Shown: positions 25,708 through 34,111 of the stretch, in pieces | Position numbering within the stretch: position 1 is the stretch's first letter | Layout: the number at the start of each line of letters is the position of its first letter | Source: VRUE01 sp963704545 | Lineage (GTDB): Bacteria; Actinomycetota; Thermoleophilia; Solirubrobacterales; 70-9 | DNA: 64,000 nucleotides | NCBI GenBank assembly: GCA_963704545.1 | Contig: OY969915.1 | Location: 1,922,001-1,986,000, forward strand | Reading direction: 5' to 3' | Program-made: the position numbers and the translations under genes | Notes under the pieces: model-generated | Database searches by the model: none | The model's input: only the letters and a program-made list of their open reading frames with translations | What the model was told of the DNA's origin: nothing

Positions 25708-26511
25708 ATGCCGAGCGTCGATGCAAGGGGCACGGAGCTTCACTACCTCCGCTCCGGGGAGGGTGAGCCGCTGCTGCTGATCCAGGGGATGAGCGCCACG
25801 CACATTGCCTGGGGTCGCTCCTTCCTCTCCGAGCTCGAGTCGAGCTTCGACTGCATCGTCTTCGACAACCGCGGCATGGGACTCTCCGGCCGGGCCGAGC
25901 TGCCCTTCACCATTGCCGACCTGGCCGCGGACACCGCCGCCCTGCTCGACGCGCTGGAGCTGGAGACCGCGCACGTGGTCGGCATCTCGATGGGCGGCAT
26001 GATCGCCCAGGAGCTGGCCCTCGCCCACCCCGAGCGCATCCGCACTCTGACCATCGGCTGCAGCTACTGTGGCGGCCCGGAGGGGACGCTGATGGCGCCG
26101 GAGGACCTGGAGCTGCTCGGCACCGCCTACGCCTCCGGCGAACCCGAGCAGGTCTTCCGGGCGATGTGGGAGATCAACCTCTCCCCCGGCTTCCGCGAGG
26201 ACGACTCGCGCTTCGCCGCCTTCGCCGAGATGGGCTCGAAGCTTCCCGCCCCCCAGCCGGTCGTCCTGCAGCAGATGCGCGCCTGCGGCGCCCACGACAC
26301 GCACGAGCGACTCGACCGGATCTCGCTCCCCACCATGGTCATCCACGGCGACGCCGACCGGCTGCTGGGGTACGGCAACGGCCGTGAGATCGCCGCCGCG
26401 ATCCCCGACTCCCGCTTCGAGACGCTCGAGGGCGCCGGCCACATGTTCTGGTGGGAACGGCCGCAGCGCTCCGCCGAGCTGATCCGCGAGCACGCCCTGG
26501 CGCCGGTCTGA
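25708..26511 (+). CDS. alpha/beta hydrolase
   Basis: The protein has 267 aa. The nucleophile elbow is GISMGG (Ser), with DNRGMGLSG at the oxyanion side, the acid in VIHGDADRLL and the His in GAGHMFWWE. This is the common esterase/lactonase-like group. The start is ATG 25708 with TAGGAT 7 nt before it, a leaderless pattern. The substrate is unknown. A similar hydrolase lies at 33077-33994. Confidence 0.88.
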   Translation: MPSVDARGTELHYLRSGEGEPLLLIQGMSATHIAWGRSFLSELESSFDCIVFDNRGMGLSGRAELPFTIADLAADTAALLDALELETAHVVGISMGGMIAQELALAHPERIRTLTIGCSYCGGPEGTLMAPEDLELLGTAYASGEPEQVFRAMWEINLSPGFREDDSRFAAFAEMGSKLPAPQPVVLQQMRACGAHDTHERLDRISLPTMVIHGDADRLLGYGNGREIAAAIPDSRFETLEGAGHMFWWERPQRSAELIREHALAPV

Positions 26512-26538
26512 GCGGCGCCCGGACCGAACCGGAGCGCC

Positions 26539-28713
26539 TCAGCTGGAGCCGACCCCGTCGCACCCCGCCGGGTCGAGCTTGCCGTTGACCTTGAAGACGT
26601 AGTCGGGCTGCGGCGTGACCTCGGGCTCGGCGACGACCTCTTCCAGCGCCGGGTCGGTCTTCACCCAGGCGTAGATCGGGTACCAGTAGGGCGAGTCGGC
26701 CGAGTCCTGCGTGTACTGGCTGACGATCAGGTAGTCGTAGTCGCCGGCGTTGATCCGCTGGCGGAACTCGCGGCAGGTGGTCGCCAAGCGGTAGGTCCCG
26801 TCCGGGCCCGGCACGCCGACGTACTGGACGTAGTTGTCGAGGTTGCGACCGTAGAAGCCGTACTGGCCGAAGAAGATCTCCCCCGAGCCGGCGATGCCGA
26901 TCCGCTTGTCATGCAGGCCGTGGGCGAGGGAATACGCTTCGCGCGGCCCGCCTTCCTGGAGGAACGGCAGGACCCGGGTGTAGTGCTGCTTGTAGTACTG
27001 GACCTCCTGGGCACGGCCGAGGACGACGGCGAGGAGGACGATCCCGGCTGCGACGAGCGCGATCGCTCCCCGACCGGCGCCCCTCCGGGAGCGCGACATC
27101 GCCAGCGCGGCCGGCGCCCAGACCAGGGCCAGGGTGAGGAAGACCGTGGCGAGGATGTAGCCCGGGTACCAGCGCGGCGTGATCAGCACCGTGATCGCGT
27201 AGACCCCGGTGAGGAAGAGCAGCGTCTGCCAGGCGCGGCTGTCGGGCGCCCGCAGCGGCCGCGCGATCGGCAGCAGGGTGAGCGCCAGGAGCAGACCCGG
27301 CATCAGGTAGCGGGTGTTGGTGAAGAACCCGGTCGGCGAGCCCTCCTGGCCGGCGGCGGTGAGTGGGGTGACGATGTAGACCGCGGCCGTGAGCAGCGAG
27401 GCGGCGGCAAGCACCCGCAGGATCTTGTTGCGCGAGCGGACCGCGATGTAGACGGCCGCGGCGACGGCGACAATCAGGATCAGCGGCCAGAGCGGCCCGA
27501 GCGCATTGTCGAGCTGGGGGAAGAACCACTTGCGGTAGATCGTCGGCTCGGTCAGGTAGTCGGCGACGGCGAAGCGCGGCCGCGGGTCGAGCGGCATCTG
27601 GTCGGGACGGGGCAGCTTCAGCGGCCCCCAGCCGATCTGCGGGATCGGGTTGCCGCCGGTGTGGATCGCCGCCCGCACGTACCAGTAGCCGCCGACGAGG
27701 AAGGCGGGAATGCCGATCGCCGCCGCGGTCATCAGACGGCGCCCGGCGCCGCTGACCACGACCATCCCGACCGCGATCGCGCCGACCGGCGCCAATAGCG
27801 GCAGCTTCACCGAGATCGCGATCCCGGCGGCGACGCCGGCGACGATCAGCGGTCCCTTGTCGAGCAGGGGCGCGTCGCGCTCGGGCAGGTCCTGCACCGC
27901 CCCGGCATCCGGCGCGCGGCGCTGGTGCCCGTTGATCAGGAAGGCGGCGAAGGCGAGCAGGAAGGCGAGCCCCATGATGTCGTTGCGCCCCTCGCCCGGC
28001 TGGGTTTCGATCATCACCCCGGCGGAGAAGACCAGCGCCGCGGCGACCAGCGTCGCCGGGCCGACCTTGTACGGGCGCCCCACGCACCAGGCGGCGAGCA
28101 GCGCGATCGAGAGCCAGATCATGTTGATCAGCGGCGAGAGCCAGTCGGTCTTGAAGAGGACGATCCCGCCGGCGTGGATCAGCTCCGAGCTGCCCGGGTA
28201 GAACCAGGCGGCGAGCCGCAGCGGGTCGGTGAAGTGGAGGTGGACGATCGACCCCTCCTGGGCGATCCGCCCCGAGAAGGGCATGTGGTACCAGGTCGTG
28301 TCGCCGCCGAACATGCCGAAGTCGAGGCTCTGCATCGAGGGGAAGGTCCACTCGGCGACGACCCAGGAGGCGACCCCGAGCGCGATCAGCAGGGCCATCG
28401 TCTGCACCTGCGGCGCCGACACCTCGCGGCGCTCGGCGGGCGACATCCACCAGCCCAGCAGCGCCGCGGCGAGGCCGACCCCGATGCAGCCGACGATCGT
28501 CCAGCCGAGGGTGAGGACGCTCAGCGTCCCCAGCAGCTGCAGCGCCGCGATCAGCAGCGCGGTGGCGATCGTCGCGTCCGCCAGGCGGGCGAGGGCGCCG
28601 GAGAATTCGGGCGCGATCCAGCGCCGCAGCCAGTAGCCGCCGAGGGCGAGCGCGCTGACGATGCCGATCGTGGCCATGCAGCCGACGATGTAGGAGCCGA
28701 AGGAGGGGGTCAC
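26539..28713 (-). CDS. polytopic membrane protein, GT-C-like glycosyltransferase
   Basis: The protein has 724 aa with about a dozen membrane helices and a C-terminal soluble domain of some 150 residues. The first large loop carries LDFGMFGGDTTWYHMPFSGRI with acidic residues, as in GT-C enzymes that use lipid-linked sugars; later ETQPGEGRNDIMG and VKLPLLAPVG resemble RgtB/PMT-type proteins. The last helices are followed by YKQHYTRVLPFLQEGG and a Rossmann-like tail. It is probably a cell-envelope glycosyltransferase; donor and acceptor are unknown. The start is GTG 28713, with TAGCAT 9 nt upstream. Confidence 0.7.
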   Translation of the reverse strand: MTPSFGSYIVGCMATIGIVSALALGGYWLRRWIAPEFSGALARLADATIATALLIAALQLLGTLSVLTLGWTIVGCIGVGLAAALLGWWMSPAERREVSAPQVQTMALLIALGVASWVVAEWTFPSMQSLDFGMFGGDTTWYHMPFSGRIAQEGSIVHLHFTDPLRLAAWFYPGSSELIHAGGIVLFKTDWLSPLINMIWLSIALLAAWCVGRPYKVGPATLVAAALVFSAGVMIETQPGEGRNDIMGLAFLLAFAAFLINGHQRRAPDAGAVQDLPERDAPLLDKGPLIVAGVAAGIAISVKLPLLAPVGAIAVGMVVVSGAGRRLMTAAAIGIPAFLVGGYWYVRAAIHTGGNPIPQIGWGPLKLPRPDQMPLDPRPRFAVADYLTEPTIYRKWFFPQLDNALGPLWPLILIVAVAAAVYIAVRSRNKILRVLAAASLLTAAVYIVTPLTAAGQEGSPTGFFTNTRYLMPGLLLALTLLPIARPLRAPDSRAWQTLLFLTGVYAITVLITPRWYPGYILATVFLTLALVWAPAALAMSRSRRGAGRGAIALVAAGIVLLAVVLGRAQEVQYYKQHYTRVLPFLQEGGPREAYSLAHGLHDKRIGIAGSGEIFFGQYGFYGRNLDNYVQYVGVPGPDGTYRLATTCREFRQRINAGDYDYLIVSQYTQDSADSPYWYPIYAWVKTDPALEEVVAEPEVTPQPDYVFKVNGKLDPAGCDGVGSS

Positions 28714-28756
28714 CGGCGCGAGATGCTATTCGCCGCGCCGGGCGGGCAGGGGTGCG

Positions 28757-29431
28757 CTAGGAGGCGACCGGGATGCGGCAGGAGACCCCGGTGCCGGCCA
28801 GGCCGCAGTAGCCGTTCGGCACCTTGTGCAGGTACTGCTGGTGGTAGTCCTCGGCGTAGTAGAAGGGCGCCGCCGGCTCGACCTCGGTCGTCACCGGCTC
28901 GTGCCCGGCCGCCCGCAACGCCTCGTCGTAGACGCGCCTTGCCATCTCGGCCGTCGCCTTCTGGGCGTCGCTGACGAAGTAGATCCCCGAGCGGTACTGG
29001 GTGCCGACGTCGTTGCCCTGGCGCATCCCCTGGGTCGGGTCGTGCTCCTCGAAGAAGACCTTCAGCAGGTCCGCGTAGGAGACCCGGGCCGGGTCGAAGG
29101 CGACCAGGACCGCCTCCGCATGGCCGGTCTTGCCGCTGCAGACCTCCTCGTAGGTCGGGTTCGGCGTGGTCCCGTTCATGTAGCCCACCGCCGTCGTGTA
29201 GACGCCGTCGATCCCCCAGAAGAGCCGCTCCGCGCCCCAGAAGCAGCCGAGCGCGAAGTAGGCCGTCTCGATCCCGTCCGGGAACGGCGGCTCCAGCGGC
29301 GTGTCCAGCACGGCGTGGCGCTCGGGCACGTCGAAGGCCGGCTCGCTGCGCCCGGGCAGCGCCTCCTCGGAGGACGGCATCCGGGTCTTCTCCGGGTGCA
29401 GCATCGTCATCAGCTTGCCAAGTCGGTTCAT
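28757..29431 (-). CDS. msrA: peptide-methionine (S)-S-oxide reductase
   Basis: The protein has 224 aa. The catalytic Cys is in YFALGCFWGAERLFW, with GYMNGTTPNPTYEEVCSGKTGHAEAV and DPTQGMRQGNDVGTQYRS as MsrA signatures, and YHQQYLHKVPNGYCGLAGTGVSC supplying the resolving Cys region. It repairs oxidised methionine in proteins. The chosen start 29431 gives a short leader before MPSSEEALPGR; 29410 is possible. It is divergent from a small membrane protein with 37 nt between them. Confidence 0.93.
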   Translation of the reverse strand: MNRLGKLMTMLHPEKTRMPSSEEALPGRSEPAFDVPERHAVLDTPLEPPFPDGIETAYFALGCFWGAERLFWGIDGVYTTAVGYMNGTTPNPTYEEVCSGKTGHAEAVLVAFDPARVSYADLLKVFFEEHDPTQGMRQGNDVGTQYRSGIYFVSDAQKATAEMARRVYDEALRAAGHEPVTTEVEPAAPFYYAEDYHQQYLHKVPNGYCGLAGTGVSCRIPVAS

Positions 29432-29456
29432 CTCGCGTTCCAGCCTAGCGCCGAGG

Positions 29457-29462
29457 TAACGT
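29457..29462 (+). promoter_or_regulatory. leaderless -10 box (TAACGT) before an ATC start
   Basis: TAACGT is followed by six bases and then ATC at 29469, where the family's initiator Met is expected. The spacing is the same as at 11035. Confidence 0.5.
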
Positions 29463-29468
29463 TGGCCC

Positions 29469-29744
29469 ATCGGTTGCTTCGTCGTCCTTTTTGCCCTGAT
29501 CTCGCCGCGGCTGGCGCTGTTCGTGCTCTGGCTGTTCAGCGACATGCTCAGCCGGGCCTTCGAGAGCTGGTTCGTCCCCTTCCTCGGCTTCTTCCTGCTG
29601 CCCTGGACGACCCTCGCCTACGCGGTGATGTGGAGCTCTTCCAACGGGGTCGTCGGCTTCGAGTGGTTCATCGTCGTCCTCGCCTTCGTCTTCGACCTCG
29701 GCTCCTACGCGCAGAGCGGCCGGCGGCGCGAGGCGCGGGCGTAG
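29469..29744 (+). CDS. small conserved membrane protein with apparent ATC start
   Basis: About 91 aa with three hydrophobic segments: GCFVVLFALISPRLALFVLW, then LSRAFESWFVPFLGFFLLPW-TTLAYAVMW and EWFIVVLAFVFDLGSY. This is a common actinobacterial family that, to my knowledge, normally starts MGC or similar. The codon at that place is ATC, with TAACGT 6 nt upstream. The first GTG (29523) would remove most of the first membrane helix. Function is unknown. Confidence 0.7.
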   Translation: MGCFVVLFALISPRLALFVLWLFSDMLSRAFESWFVPFLGFFLLPWTTLAYAVMWSSSNGVVGFEWFIVVLAFVFDLGSYAQSGRRREARA

Positions 29745-29787
29745 CGCCGAGCGAAGGGACCCGGCCGACCCACCCGTCGGACGAGCG

Positions 29788-30054
29788 CTACTCGCCCGAT
29801 TCAGCCGGGTAGGCGAGCTTGATGTGGGCCTTGCCGAGCACGATGAACTCGCGCCGCGTCACCTCGCCGGTGGCGGTCGTGGTGATCTCCACGTCGGTGA
29901 GCGGGATGAAGCCGATCTCGTCGCGGTTGAGCGCATCCGAGAGGCGACTCGCATAGCCCTCGCGGGGCAAGGTGACATCACCGGCGATCAGGTGCCGGTC
30001 GGTTTCGAACACGGCTCGCTCCCTGCGCTGCTCCCCCTCGTGACTCTGCATCAT
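29788..30054 (-). CDS. DUF6812-like small protein
   Basis: The protein has 88 aa. VFETDRHLIAGDVTLPREGYASRLSDALNRDEIGFIPLTDVEI followed by FIVLGKAHIKLAYP matches a small actinobacterial family (I believe DUF6812). It is a soluble beta-rich protein of unknown function. The start could be ATG 30054 or the GTG just before FETDRHL, which has AGGGAG 6 nt upstream. Confidence 0.65.
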   Translation of the reverse strand: MMQSHEGEQRRERAVFETDRHLIAGDVTLPREGYASRLSDALNRDEIGFIPLTDVEITTTATGEVTRREFIVLGKAHIKLAYPAESGE

Positions 30055-30148
30055 CTGCACGCCACCATCGACACAAACCCCCGGTAACTGGAGGGAACAA
30101 ACGTCCGATCTACATAACGCCGTTGATCCGACGCTCTCGATCGTCTAG

Positions 30149-30178
30149 CCTTTTGCTCAGTTTTATTTGAGCAAAAGG
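30149..30178. promoter_or_regulatory. operator-like perfect palindrome before the MFS gene
   Basis: CCTTTTGCTCA (30149-30159) and TGAGCAAAAGG (30168-30178) are perfect complements around an 8-nt AT-rich spacer. The element overlaps TAGCCT (30146-30151), a possible -10, and ends 12 nt before the start codon. Its right arm adjoins the ribosome-binding region. It is best read as a repressor operator or translation-masking hairpin. Confidence 0.55.
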
Positions 30179-30190
30179 AAAGGATGGTGG

Positions 30191-31447
30191 ATGACCGGGA
30201 GAGCCAGGCGTGCCTTCGACCTCTCGGCGCTCCGCGAAGGAAACCTGCGCCGGCTCGTGCTCGCCCAGCTCACCTCCGCGGTGGGCGACCTGATGGTGCT
30301 GGCGGTACTGCCCTTCGCCGTGCTCTCGATCGGCGGCTCGATGGCCCAGGTCGGCATCGCCCTCGCCGCCCAAGCCGTCGTGCTCGCCTCCCTCCTCCTC
30401 TTCGGCGGCGTGGGCGGAGACCGGCTCGCCCGCCGCTCGGTGGTGATCGCGGCCGACCTGTGCCGGTTCGGATCGCAGGGAATCGTGGCGGTGCTGCTGA
30501 TCGGCGGCCACGCGGAGTTCTGGCAGCTGGTCGCCGCGCAGGCCGTGCTCGGCGCCGGGGCGGCCTTCTTCATGCCGGCGATGCAGGGTCTGATCTCTCA
30601 GTCCGTGCCCCCCGAGCAGCTCCAGAAGGCGAACGCGCTGCGCGGAATGGCCGTCTCGCTCGGCGGCGTCGCGGGACCGGCGATCGCGGTCGCGGTCCTC
30701 GCCGTCGCCGGGCCTGGCTGGGCCTTCGCCGTCGACGCCGCCAGCTTCCTGCTCAGCGCGGCGATGCTGGCCAAGGTCAGGATCCAGGTGCCACAGACGG
30801 CCCTGCGCCGGGCCAGTACGGTGCGTCAGGACCTCGCCGCGGGCTGGCGAGAGTTCCGCCACACGACCTGGGTCTGGGTCATCGTCACCGAGTTCGCGAT
30901 CCTCAACTCGCTCGTCTTCGCCCCCTTCTTCGTCTTCGGCCCGACCGTCTCGGCGGACTCGCTCGGCGGCCCCGCCGCCTGGGCGACGATCCTCGCCGCG
31001 CTGGGTGCCGGCGAGGTGCTCGGGGCGATCGTCGCGATGGCCTGGAACCCCAACCGCCCGCTGCTGGTGGCCACCCTCGCGATCGGGATGTGGGCGGTGC
31101 CGCTGCTGCTCCTGGCGACACTGGCACCGGTCGGCCTGATCGCAGCCGGCGCCGCGGCGGCCGGCGCCTCGCTGGCGATCTTCGGCGCTCTCTGGGAGAC
31201 GATCCTGCAGACACGCACCCCGATCTCCCTGCGCTCTCGCCTCAGCTCCTACGACCTGCTCGGCTCCTTCGCCCTGATCCCGCTCGGCTACATGCTCGGC
31301 AGCCTGGAGCAGGAGCTGTTCGGCGCCGGCCCCGGCCTGATCGCGGCCGCCGCCGTCATCGCGGTTGCAACCTTCGCGGTGATCGCCGTCCCGAGCGTTC
31401 GCGAGATGAGGTCGGCCCCCCAGCCGGACGCCGCGCCGAGTGCGTAA
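30191..31447 (+). CDS. MFS transporter (EntS/MFS_3-like)
   Basis: The protein has 418 aa with about 12 membrane helices. FDLSALREGNLRRLVLAQLTSAVGDLMVLAVLPFAVL is the typical start of MFS_3 exporters; GGDRLARRSVVIAADLCR is the loop 2-3 signature and QGLISQSVPPEQLQKANALRGMAVSLGGVAGPAI the TM4-5 region. It is a likely drug or metabolite exporter of the plasma membrane. ATG 30191 is used. A palindrome lies directly upstream and a terminator directly downstream, so it is a single-gene unit. Confidence 0.9.
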   Translation: MTGRARRAFDLSALREGNLRRLVLAQLTSAVGDLMVLAVLPFAVLSIGGSMAQVGIALAAQAVVLASLLLFGGVGGDRLARRSVVIAADLCRFGSQGIVAVLLIGGHAEFWQLVAAQAVLGAGAAFFMPAMQGLISQSVPPEQLQKANALRGMAVSLGGVAGPAIAVAVLAVAGPGWAFAVDAASFLLSAAMLAKVRIQVPQTALRRASTVRQDLAAGWREFRHTTWVWVIVTEFAILNSLVFAPFFVFGPTVSADSLGGPAAWATILAALGAGEVLGAIVAMAWNPNRPLLVATLAIGMWAVPLLLLATLAPVGLIAAGAAAAGASLAIFGALWETILQTRTPISLRSRLSSYDLLGSFALIPLGYMLGSLEQELFGAGPGLIAAAAVIAVATFAVIAVPSVREMRSAPQPDAAPSA

Positions 31448-31455
31448 GAAGTCGG

Positions 31456-31505
31456 GGCGATCGGATTGATTCGGCTCCCGAAGCGGGCTCAGATCGCCGT
31501 TTTTT
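31456..31505 (+). terminator. Rho-independent terminator after the MFS gene
   Basis: GGCGATC (31456) pairs with GATCGCC (31492), with an inner CCCG/CGGG stem, and is followed by GTTTTTTC. It begins 8 nt after the MFS stop codon. Confidence 0.7.
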
Positions 31506-31580
31506 CAACGCAGTCCTCCAGAATGCGGAGGACGCTCCGTATAGGGCGATTCGGCGCTTGACGGCGACTCGAATCTGGAC

Positions 31581-31838
31581 TCAGCGCCGAGCGTGACGTA
31601 CGCCAGAGACACCGCCAGGGGGATCCCCGCGATGTCTCCAGGTGCGAGGCAGCCCCGGCAGACGATCCGCAAAGACCCCCAGCGCAGCGCCGCTTAGCAC
31701 CGCGACAAAGCAGATGGACAAGGCTGCGACCCCAGCGCTTGCGTCAAGGGCGCTCAGCAGCAGCACAAGCCCGCCAAACACAGCGGTCGGTACGGCGAAC
31801 AGGGCGATGCGAAGAGCCACAGGGCGATTGTAGGTCAC
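31581..31838 (-). CDS. small membrane protein (second of a coupled pair)
   Basis: The protein has 85 aa with two hydrophobic helices (ALRIALFAVPTAVFGGLVLLL and AGVAALSICFVAVLSGAALGVFA) and a basic tail. Its GTG overlaps the upstream gene's TGA as GTGA, so translation is coupled. No family was recognised. Confidence 0.55.
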   Translation of the reverse strand: MTYNRPVALRIALFAVPTAVFGGLVLLLSALDASAGVAALSICFVAVLSGAALGVFADRLPGLPRTWRHRGDPPGGVSGVRHARR

Positions 31839-32080
31839 ACGAGAAGGTCGAGGAGCACTATGAAGCAACCTAGGGCAGCTCCGAAGAAGAAGCCGTAGGC
31901 GGTCGCCAGGTCGATCTCCTCCTTGCTGCGGCGCATCAAGGTCGCGGCGTAACGTGCTGCACCGGCAAACAGACCCGCGCAGGCGACGATCAGGGCGATC
32001 GCCCCAGAGAGATCCTGGGTCAGAACGCTGCCGAGGACGAAGCCGATGACGGTGGCGGCGATCGTAGACGCGATGTGCAT
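31835..32080 (-). CDS. small membrane protein (first of a coupled pair)
   Basis: The protein has 81 aa. Two to three helices are visible (IASTIAATVIGFVLGSVL, GAIALIVACAGLFAGAARYA and LATAYGFFFGAALGCFIVLLDLLV). AAGGAG lies 6 nt before the ATG. It forms a two-gene unit with the downstream 85-aa membrane protein. The function is unknown; paired tiny membrane proteins can act as heteromeric transporters or regulators, which is only a guess here. Confidence 0.6.
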   Translation of the reverse strand: MHIASTIAATVIGFVLGSVLTQDLSGAIALIVACAGLFAGAARYAATLMRRSKEEIDLATAYGFFFGAALGCFIVLLDLLV

Positions 32081-32417
32081 TGAAGTCTCCTTCGAGGTGG
32101 CTGTCTTGATGAGAACCAGTGGGACCCGCGACCGCGGGAAGCGGAGCCGAGCCCGCAGGGCGAGGGAAGGCCCCAGCGGGGGTTGAAGCGCCCGCGGCGT
32201 GGGTCAAGCTGGGGGCGAAGAGAGCCAGCCCGCCTCGAGGGGAGCTAGTAGGAAGGCAACGCGAAGTCCAGCCAGGCACAGACGCCTCTCGGGTGACCCC
32301 CGAAGCAATCTCTCCCTGACTCTGAATCCCCCTACCGACCCTGTCCCTGAACTTCTTCCCATGCGAGGAACTCCCATCTCCTCGGATATCAGAATTTAGG
32401 GAATCTCTACGTCCCTG
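32081..32417. other. intergenic, no gene seen
   Basis: These 337 nt carry no frame with convincing coding character. A tiny perfect hairpin (CCCGCG/CGCGGG near 32127) is the only structure noticed. Confidence 0.5.
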
Positions 32418-32653
32418 TCAAGAACACCCATCGTTTCTAATCAAGACGTCGACGACGTCGGTTAAGAGAGTGCCGACGCCTTGGTCTGCGTTGTTCATGG
32501 TCACTTTCACCGCTCCCTGGCCTGCACCGCAGATTAGGCATTGTGTTGGGTGCAGAGCTGAGTATCGGTGGCCGATGCCGAGGTGGCACCGACGAACGCC
32601 ATCGCGGCCACGGCCGCTACGGCCGCGAGGCCGAACATCTTGATGAATCTCAC
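32418..32653 (-). pseudogene. frameshifted small secreted protein
   Basis: GTG 32653, with AAGGGAG upstream, starts a clear signal peptide (MRFIKMFGLAAVAAVAAMAF, ending ATSASA) that is cut by TAA at 32534 after 39 residues. A second frame then continues with TQCLICGAGQGAVKVTMNNA and ends LIRNDGCS at 32418. Together they resemble small Cys-containing secreted proteins that I associate with Thermoleophilia. A frameshift near 32540-32560 would join them. Alternatively a genuine 39-aa secreted peptide is made. Confidence 0.5.
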
Positions 32654-32756
32654 TTTGATTCTCCCTTCTCGGCGGTTTGGGCCAAGCTGGTTTTTTGGAC
32701 AGGGTTACCGGTTGTGCGCGTGCGCTATCCCCGCGCTCGTGCGGGTTAGTGCGTTG

Positions 32757-32788
32757 GGAGCCCGGGATGGCGAGCCGTCCCGGGCTCC
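32757..32788. repeat. strong GC hairpin
   Basis: GGAGCCCGGGA (32757-32767) and TCCCGGGCTCC (32778-32788) are exact complements; the 10-nt loop can itself pair (GGC/GCC). It lies downstream of tRNA-Pro on the transcribed side but lacks a T-tract. A possible transcript end. Confidence 0.45.
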
Positions 32789-32941
32789 CCCTGGGGCGCG
32801 TCATGGCAGAGCTCTTCACTCAGCCTTGCTCAATATCCACCCGAGGAATTCCCCGCCCCTCCGGTCGATCGACTATTTGCAAGCGAGGAGCCTGCCTAGG
32901 CGATTCGAGCTGTAGAGCCGCTGTCGAGTGGATCCTGCCAA

Positions 32942-33015
32942 TCGGGGCGCCCGGATTCGAACCGGGGACCTCGGCCACCCAAAGGCCGCGCGCTACCAGG
33001 CTGCGCCACGCCCCG
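32942..33015 (-). tRNA. tRNA-Pro (TGG)
   Basis: The minus-strand cloverleaf has acceptor CGGGGCG/CGCCCCG, anticodon loop TTTGGGT (TGG) and T-arm CCCCGGTTCGAATCCGGGC. CCA is not encoded. Confidence 0.95.
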
Positions 33016-33076
33016 ATGGCTGTGATCTTACGGCCATCGTCGCACGGTGGCGCGAGCCGCCGCAGGTTTGAGACGG

Positions 33077-33994
33077 TCAGGCCGGCTGCTTGGCGCGCGC
33101 CTGGAAGCCGGCCCGCGAGGCGGTGTCGGCGATCTCGCCGGCGAAGACCGGCCAGAGCTCGCGGGGCAGGTCGTGCCCCATGCCCTCGACGATGCGCAAC
33201 CGGGCGCCGGGGATGGCCCGGGCCGTGGCGCGGCCGCCGCTGGGGCGGACCAGGGGGTCGCTGGTGCCGTGGATCACCGCCGCTGGCAGGCGCAGCTTGC
33301 GCAGCGCCGCCGTGCGGTCGCCCGAGGCCGAGATCGCGTGCATCTGGCGCAGGATCCCCCGCGGATTGTGGGAGCGGTCGTACATCTCCCCGGCAAGCTC
33401 GCGCAGCCTGGCCTCGTCTGTCGGATAGGCCGGTGAGCCGACCACCCGGAAGGTCTTGAGGACGCGCTCGACGTAGCCGGCGCGATCGCGCGGAGCCTCG
33501 GCCAGCATCAGGCCGAAGGCCTTCAGCGTCGGCGTCCCGACCCGGCGGCTGCCGGTCGTCGACATGATCGAGACCAGCGAGCGGACCCGCTCGGGGTGCT
33601 CGGTCGCGAGCGTCTGGCCGATCATTCCCCCCATCGAGGCGCCGACGACATGGGCCGAGGAGATCCCCAGGTGATCCATCAGGCCGACCGTGTCGGCGGC
33701 CATGTCGGAGAGCAGGTAGGCGGCACTGGCGCGGCGGCCGAGGAAGAGGTCGACCCGCTTCGGCGCTCCCGCCTTGTCGAGCATGGTCGAGCGGCCGATG
33801 TCGCGGTTGTCGAAGCGGACGACGCGGAAGCCGCGGCCGGCCAGGAGGTCGCAGAACTCCTCGTCCCAGGCGAGCATCTGCGTCCCCAGCCCCATCACCA
33901 GAAGCAGCGGCTCGCCGTCGGGGTCGCCCACCTCCTGGTAGGCGATCTCGACGCCGTTGACCGGCGCCAGGCGCTCCTCGCTGAGCCTGGGCAT
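33077..33994 (-). CDS. alpha/beta hydrolase
   Basis: The protein has 305 aa. The nucleophile elbow is GASMGG, preceded by LLVMGLGTQMLAWDEEFCDLL and RFDNRDIGRST; the acid is in VIHGTSDPLV and the His in GMGHDLPRELW. It belongs to the esterase-like group found in many actinobacterial copies. The start is ATG 33994, with TAGACT 8 nt before it. The frame's upstream extension is antisense to the metallophosphoesterase and is not used. Confidence 0.88.
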   Translation of the reverse strand: MPRLSEERLAPVNGVEIAYQEVGDPDGEPLLLVMGLGTQMLAWDEEFCDLLAGRGFRVVRFDNRDIGRSTMLDKAGAPKRVDLFLGRRASAAYLLSDMAADTVGLMDHLGISSAHVVGASMGGMIGQTLATEHPERVRSLVSIMSTTGSRRVGTPTLKAFGLMLAEAPRDRAGYVERVLKTFRVVGSPAYPTDEARLRELAGEMYDRSHNPRGILRQMHAISASGDRTAALRKLRLPAAVIHGTSDPLVRPSGGRATARAIPGARLRIVEGMGHDLPRELWPVFAGEIADTASRAGFQARAKQPA

Positions 33995-34051
33995 CCCGCG
34001 GAAGTCTAGCCGCAGGCTGGCCAGGCAGCCAAATCGACCCCGCCCACGACA

Positions 34052-34098
34052 GGTGCAACGTTTTACGGTCCCCTGGGATACACAACGCGTTGCACCGC
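34052..34098. repeat. 47-nt palindromic repeat, copy 1
   Basis: It begins GGTGCAACGTTTTACGG and ends CGTTGCACCGC, which are its complementary arms. A second copy of identical length and shared ends is at 58209-58255. This copy lies between divergent genes, and its right end touches the TAGGTT promoter box of the metallophosphoesterase. Confidence 0.75.
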
Positions 34099-34111
34099 TA
34101 GGTTGCCCTGG

